Shown here: piece by piece, positions 40,402 through 43,469 of the stretch
How positions within the stretch are numbered: the first letter of the stretch is position 1
Layout: each line of letters begins with the position of its first letter
Assembly (NCBI GenBank): GCA_031426735.1
Contig: JASJPK010000039.1
Coordinates: 1 to 43,469 of the forward strand
DNA from: PFJX01 sp031426735
GTDB lineage: Bacteria > Pseudomonadota > Gammaproteobacteria > Burkholderiales > Thiobacillaceae
Direction: 5' to 3'
DNA: 43,469 bases
Program-made: the position numbers and the translations under genes
The notes under the pieces: generated by a model
The model's database searches: none
The model's input: only the letters and a program-made list of their open reading frames with translations
Told to the model about the DNA's origin: nothing

Positions 40402-41946
40402 TTAGAACAGCTTCTGCAGGGGAGCGCACATGTTGCCGTTGCGGGTGCCCTTGGCAACGACGGTGCTGACGGTCGGGTCATAGACCGGGGGCAGGGCCAG
40501 GGTCCAGGGCTTCTGGTAGCTGGGGTCACCGGCGCGGTCGATGAACTCGTCGGCGAAGGCGCGCTTCTGGCCGGAGAGGCCGGTCAGGTACTGCATGGTC
40601 AACTCGGAAGCGAACAGGTACTGGCCATCACGCAGGGCGTCGCGATTCGGGCAAACGCCGGACAGGGTGCCGGTGCTGGAGCAGGTCTCGTCGGCGACGT
40701 TGTTGGTGTTCTTGGCCATCTTGCCGGCGCCGTTCAGGGTGCGGAAGAACCAAGCGGTTTCAGCGCCCTTGTCACTCACCTTGCCGTCGGTGCCGTATGC
40801 ACTGGCAACGCCGGTGGACTGCTGGCTGTCCAGGGACAGCACGCCGATGGCGCCCAGGGGGCCAGGAGCGGCAGAGAAGTTGGCGTTGTAATAGAGACCG
40901 TCTTCACCCTTGAACGTGTAGTCCAGGTTGTGCTGGGCGGCGTTCAGGCAGCGGCGCACGTCGCCGGAACCGGAGTTCTCGATGACGGTATAGCCAGCGG
41001 TGACGTCGATCTGGAACGGATCGACGGAAGTGCCGGTGCCGACGCCGGTGAAGGTGCTGGCATCCATCCGGGCGGGGGTGGTCTCGCCGCTGACGCCGCT
41101 GACCGCTGAACCGGTGGAGCAGGGGAAGTTGTTGAAGTACCAGTTGTAGCTGGTCTGGGTGCCGGAGCCGGGCACGCGGCGGCACACCACCACCTGGTTG
41201 CCGCCGGCGGGGGCGGTGCTGCCGTCGCCGATCTGGCTCCAGTCGGTCAGGTTACCGGTCAGCATGGCGCCGTAATCGGCTTCGGAGATGAAGGTGCTAT
41301 CCGGCACGGCGGCGGTGGCGACGACGCCCATCATCAACGTGTTGACGGAACGCACGGTCAGGCCGGCGGTCTCGGTAGTAGAGAGCTGGGTCTTGCCGAA
41401 TTCGACGTTGAACGGCTCTTTGAACATGAATGGGGCCACGTCGGAGACGCCGAAATCGGGCGCTTTCTCATCGCCGTTGGGGGTGATGTCGTCGCCAATA
41501 ACCGGGCAGGCGTAGTAACCGTCGGTACCGGCGGCTGTGTCGCAGGTCTTGCCGGCAGCGCTGCTATATACGTTGGCCGCGTTCATGACGGCGACACCCT
41601 GGGCGCGGGCAACGGGGTTGACGCCCCAGACCGAGCCGCCGGTGGAACGTTTGATGAACAGCACTTTCTGGTTGCGGATGGAAGCGGGAATGCTGGCATC
41701 GTTCGACACTTCACCCAGGAAGGCGCGGGAAGTGGAGGTGCCGCCGACCTTGGCCTTGTACTTGTAGAAGCCGGGCTTGAACATGCCGGTGGCGATGGAT
41801 TCCATGAACTCGTCCGGGGCGGTCGCGCCGGACATGAACACCACGACGGCACCGGCGGTGTCGGTGGGGCTGGTGGGGGCGACGGCGAAGACAGCGGGGG
41901 CGGCCAGGGCCATGGCGGCGGCCAGAACGGTTTGCTTCAGTTTCAT
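40402..41946 (-). CDS. PstS-like secreted periplasmic-binding-fold protein
   Basis: 514 residues with a signal peptide (MKLKQTVLAAAMALAAPAVF). Segments match the phosphate-binding PstS/DING fold: VVFMSGATAP near the N-terminus, FGVSDVAPF (166-174), LTGNLTDWSQIG (229-240) and the phosphate-loop-like VPGSGTQTSY with GSGT at 260-263. It is longer than PstS (about 320-350), with extra Ser/Thr/Gly-rich segments and several Cys pairs. AGGAG lies seven bases before the ATG at 41946, which fixes the start. No PstC/A/B transporter genes are nearby; instead it precedes tpsBA, suggesting a secreted or surface ligand-binding role rather than ABC uptake. Ligand identity is inferred. Confidence 0.65.
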   Translation of the reverse strand: MKLKQTVLAAAMALAAPAVFAVAPTSPTDTAGAVVVFMSGATAPDEFMESIATGMFKPGFYKYKAKVGGTSTSRAFLGEVSNDASIPASIRNQKVLFIKRSTGGSVWGVNPVARAQGVAVMNAANVYSSAAGKTCDTAAGTDGYYACPVIGDDITPNGDEKAPDFGVSDVAPFMFKEPFNVEFGKTQLSTTETAGLTVRSVNTLMMGVVATAAVPDSTFISEADYGAMLTGNLTDWSQIGDGSTAPAGGNQVVVCRRVPGSGTQTSYNWYFNNFPCSTGSAVSGVSGETTPARMDASTFTGVGTGTSVDPFQIDVTAGYTVIENSGSGDVRRCLNAAQHNLDYTFKGEDGLYYNANFSAAPGPLGAIGVLSLDSQQSTGVASAYGTDGKVSDKGAETAWFFRTLNGAGKMAKNTNNVADETCSSTGTLSGVCPNRDALRDGQYLFASELTMQYLTGLSGQKRAFADEFIDRAGDPSYQKPWTLALPPVYDPTVSTVVAKGTRNGNMCAPLQKLF

Positions 41947-41981
41947 TTGATGCTCCTGATTAAAAAGAAAGGCGATGCGGA

Positions 41982-42079
41982 GGCGGGAATTGCTTCCCGC
42001 CGTTACAGCGTTATTCGTCGGCAATCTCTTGCCGACCTACTACTCAAACCCGGCCATAGGGTGGGAATCCCTTCCCGCC
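41982..42079. repeat. Cluster of three REP hairpins
   Basis: Stems GGCGGGAA/TTCCCGCC (41982-42001), GTCGGCAA/TTGCCGAC followed by CTAC (42017-42040) and GGTGGGAA/TTCCCGCC with one G-U pair (42060-42079). They fill the 159-base gap between the PEP-CTERM and PstS-like genes. Both stem types, GGGAA and GGCAA, occur side by side. Confidence 0.75.
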
Positions 42080-42105
42080 CACACGACGTACAACTTTCAG
42101 ATGAA

Positions 42106-42936
42106 TCAGGCGACCTTGCGGCGACGCGCCAGCAGACCGACCAAGCCCATGCCCAGGGCCATGAAGGCATAGGTATCGGCTTCCGGCACCGGGGCGGCGG
42201 CGCCATAGGCCAGTACGCCGTTGTCGTCCAGGGTCCAGGCGCGATCCAGGCTGGGGGTGTTCTCGCCCAGTTGCGACTGCTTGACGACGGTGGTGGCGGA
42301 ACCGGATGACACGGTCTCGGAGAACATCCAGAAATCCAGGCTGTCACCGATGCCGCCGTCGTTAGAGAAATTGATCTTGGTACCGACGTTATTGCCCCAG
42401 AGGGTAGAGCCGGAATAGGCGGCGCCATCAGCGGAAGTAGCAGTACTGGAAACATTCAAAGCGTTGTTGGTGTTCTCGCCCAGCGCATTCACAGCGGCCA
42501 GATGAGTTGCAGCTCCGGTAGCCCAACCGCGGAACTGGCTGTAGTTCTGGGTGGTGCCTGCGAAGCCGGCACTCACCGTCATGGCGGCGCGGTCTTGCGA
42601 GTAGGCGTCGAAGCCGGCCACGTTCCAGCGCAGGTTGCCTAGGTTGGCGGCGCCGGCCAGCCAGGAGGTCAGCAGCGCATCTGCGCTGAACAGGTAGGTC
42701 GGCTGCGGGCCGACTTCCACCGGGGAGGCGGCGGCGGAGGCGAAGCTGTTCAGGGCAATGCCCAGGTCGCGGGTGTAGGAACGGTCGTCGGCGGAGTCCG
42801 CGGTGCCGTTGTTGTCCCAGATGGACAGGAACAGCTCGCCGTTGCCGGGGTTGTTCTGGCCGTTGTCGATCTTGGCCTGGGCCGGGGCGGCCACTGCCAG
42901 CGCCAGCAGCGCGGCGATGAGGATTTTGTGTTGCAT
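42106..42936 (-). CDS. PEP-CTERM sorting-signal protein
   Basis: 276 residues: a signal peptide ending APAQAK, a Ser/Ala/Asn-rich secreted body beginning GELFLSIWD, and a C-terminal PEP-CTERM tail with VPEADTYAF (250-258), a hydrophobic helix (MALGMGLVGLL) and basic ARRRK. Such tails are recognised by exosortases; the exosortase at 14018-15637 is the only one in the window. AAGGAG eight bases before the ATG fixes the start. The function of the body is unknown; similar proteins are surface or matrix components in EPS-forming betaproteobacteria. Confidence 0.85.
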   Translation of the reverse strand: MQHKILIAALLALAVAAPAQAKIDNGQNNPGNGELFLSIWDNNGTADSADDRSYTRDLGIALNSFASAAASPVEVGPQPTYLFSADALLTSWLAGAANLGNLRWNVAGFDAYSQDRAAMTVSAGFAGTTQNYSQFRGWATGAATHLAAVNALGENTNNALNVSSTATSADGAAYSGSTLWGNNVGTKINFSNDGGIGDSLDFWMFSETVSSGSATTVVKQSQLGENTPSLDRAWTLDDNGVLAYGAAAPVPEADTYAFMALGMGLVGLLARRRKVA

Positions 42937-43093
42937 GTTTACTACTCCTTGGAGGGGGTTGAACTATCTTGTCGCAGTGGGTGGGCGCCACACCGTCCAT
43001 GCGCTACCCGGGTGGGGCAGCACTCAGGGCGATTGGTGCAAGGCCATGTTAGGAAGACACTGTTACAGGTGCGACCACTCGAATTCCCCCTGT

Positions 43094-43113
43094 CATGAGC
43101 CATTCGGCTCATG
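43094..43113. repeat. ATGAGCC-family palindrome
   Basis: CATGAGCC and GGCTCATG pair around ATTC. It is a shorter relative of the palindromes at 23218-23247 and 43179-43224. Confidence 0.65.
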
Positions 43114-43178
43114 GCCGCAAACCACTGGGAAGCCGCCACAGCAAGGCTAGCAGCCGGTTTTGACAAGACGATGAAGCT

Positions 43179-43224
43179 GCATGAGCGTCGGCATGAGCCG
43201 TTCGGCTCATGCCGACGCTCATGC
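43179..43224. repeat. Perfect 46-base palindrome
   Basis: A 22-base arm (43179-43200, starting GCATGAGCGTCGG and ending ATGAGCCG) is followed by TT and its exact reverse complement (43203-43224). It contains the ATGAGCCG/CGGCTCAT core extended by a further GCATGAGCGTC segment. Confidence 0.85.
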
Positions 43225-43288
43225 CGGCAATAAACCCGCTTCGCCAACTCTTCGGCAGCTCGCGCACGAAGCCGCCCCACATGTCTTC

Positions 43289-43347
43289 GTAGGAGCGCCT
43301 TCCAAGGCGCGATTTTCAACGGCGGATCGCGGCGTGGACGCTCCTAC
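43289..43347. repeat. TAGGAGCGCC-family inverted repeat
   Basis: GTAGGAGCGCCTTCCAAGGC and following bases (43289-43318) face a diverged inverse arm ending GACGCTCCTAC (to 43347). The right arm has several mismatches, unlike the tight pair at 23259-23324. Confidence 0.65.
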
Positions 43348-43430
43348 AGGGCGCGCAGCCACGAATGCGGGCGAAAAGATCGGGGGGTTGCATGTATCGG
43401 AGCGGGCTTGCCTACCCTACGAGGCAGCAG

Positions 43431-43469
43431 GTAGGAGCGCCTTCCAAGGCGCGATTTTCAGCGGCGGAA
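43431..43469. repeat. TAGGAGCGCC-family repeat cut by window end
   Basis: GTAGGAGCGCCTTCCAAGGC and following bases match the left arm at 43289-43318 for 30 bases. Its partner arm would lie beyond the window. Confidence 0.6.

Larger units (their letters stand above)
42937..43469. other. Gene-free repeat-rich end of window
   Basis: No credible gene in these 533 bases. They hold two ATGAGCCG-family palindromes and two TAGGAGCGCC-family repeats, listed separately, and presumably the promoter of the PEP-CTERM gene, for which no clear sigma-70 or sigma-54 boxes were recognised. Confidence 0.6.

Noticed and set aside
42937..43100. A sigma-54 promoter for the PEP-CTERM gene
   Set aside because: Such genes can be sigma-54 dependent, but no TGGCAC-N5-TTGC match with correct GG-to-GC spacing was found.
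1..43469. CRISPR array, tRNA, rRNA, insertion sequence or prophage
   Set aside because: The repeats seen are isolated palindromes without regular spacers, and no transposase, integrase or RNA gene was recognised.

Overview
The window reads as GC-rich proteobacterial chromosome, most probably a betaproteobacterium of the Rhodocyclales/Nitrosomonadales kind. The reasons are an exosortase with its EpsI partner domain and a PEP-CTERM protein ending VPEADTYAF...ARRRK, a giant two-partner-secretion (TPS) adhesin, an ExbB carrying a DUF2341 domain, and several families of dispersed short palindromes. Taxonomy is inferred from gene content only. I see no rRNA, tRNA, CRISPR array, transposase or phage gene.

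Layout. (1) 218-2827, plus strand: a tight operon for betaine-lipid synthesis (BtaA-like, BtaB-like) ending in a HAD phosphatase. (2) 2985-4772, minus strand: an EAL-CBS-GGDEF cyclic-di-GMP protein, divergent from (3) a parvulin-type periplasmic prolyl isomerase at 4966. (4) 5815-7170: a structured leader with a possible 35-codon ORF, then a lipoprotein that looks like a catalytically dead archaemetzincin. (5) 7254-9650, plus strand: a Wza/SLBB outer-membrane polysaccharide exporter, convergent with (6) the minus-strand exopolysaccharide operon 16808-9842: Wzz-like co-polymerase, exosortase-EpsI fusion, Wzy-like polymerase, short Wzx-like flippase, and GT4 and GT2 glycosyltransferases.

(7) From 42936 down to 16980 every gene is on the minus strand: a PEP-CTERM protein; a PstS-like secreted binding protein followed by a good Rho-independent terminator; TpsB; a 3579-residue TpsA; two tandem TPR-GT41 (SPINDLY/OGT-type) glycosyltransferases; DUF2341-LamG-ExbB; ExbD; a TonB-like protein; a Porin_5-type porin; an ankyrin-repeat protein; and a periplasmic coiled-coil protein. 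I read this as one surface system: an adhesin with its transporter, cytoplasmic glycosyltransferases that may modify it as HMW1C does HMW1, and a dedicated proton-driven TonB complex working with a porin. The PstS-like protein and the betaine-lipid genes both hint at phosphate limitation, but I found no convincing Pho box.

The intergenic gaps are full of short palindromes: paired REP/BIME-like hairpins whose stems covary, an ATGAGCCG/CGGCTCAT family including a 46-bp perfect palindrome, a TAGGAGCGCC family and a TAGGATGGGC family. One BIME is apparently translated inside the TpsB signal region, and another supplies the probable start of the ankyrin gene. Most remaining long open frames, including a 1268-codon one antisense to tpsA, are composition artefacts.
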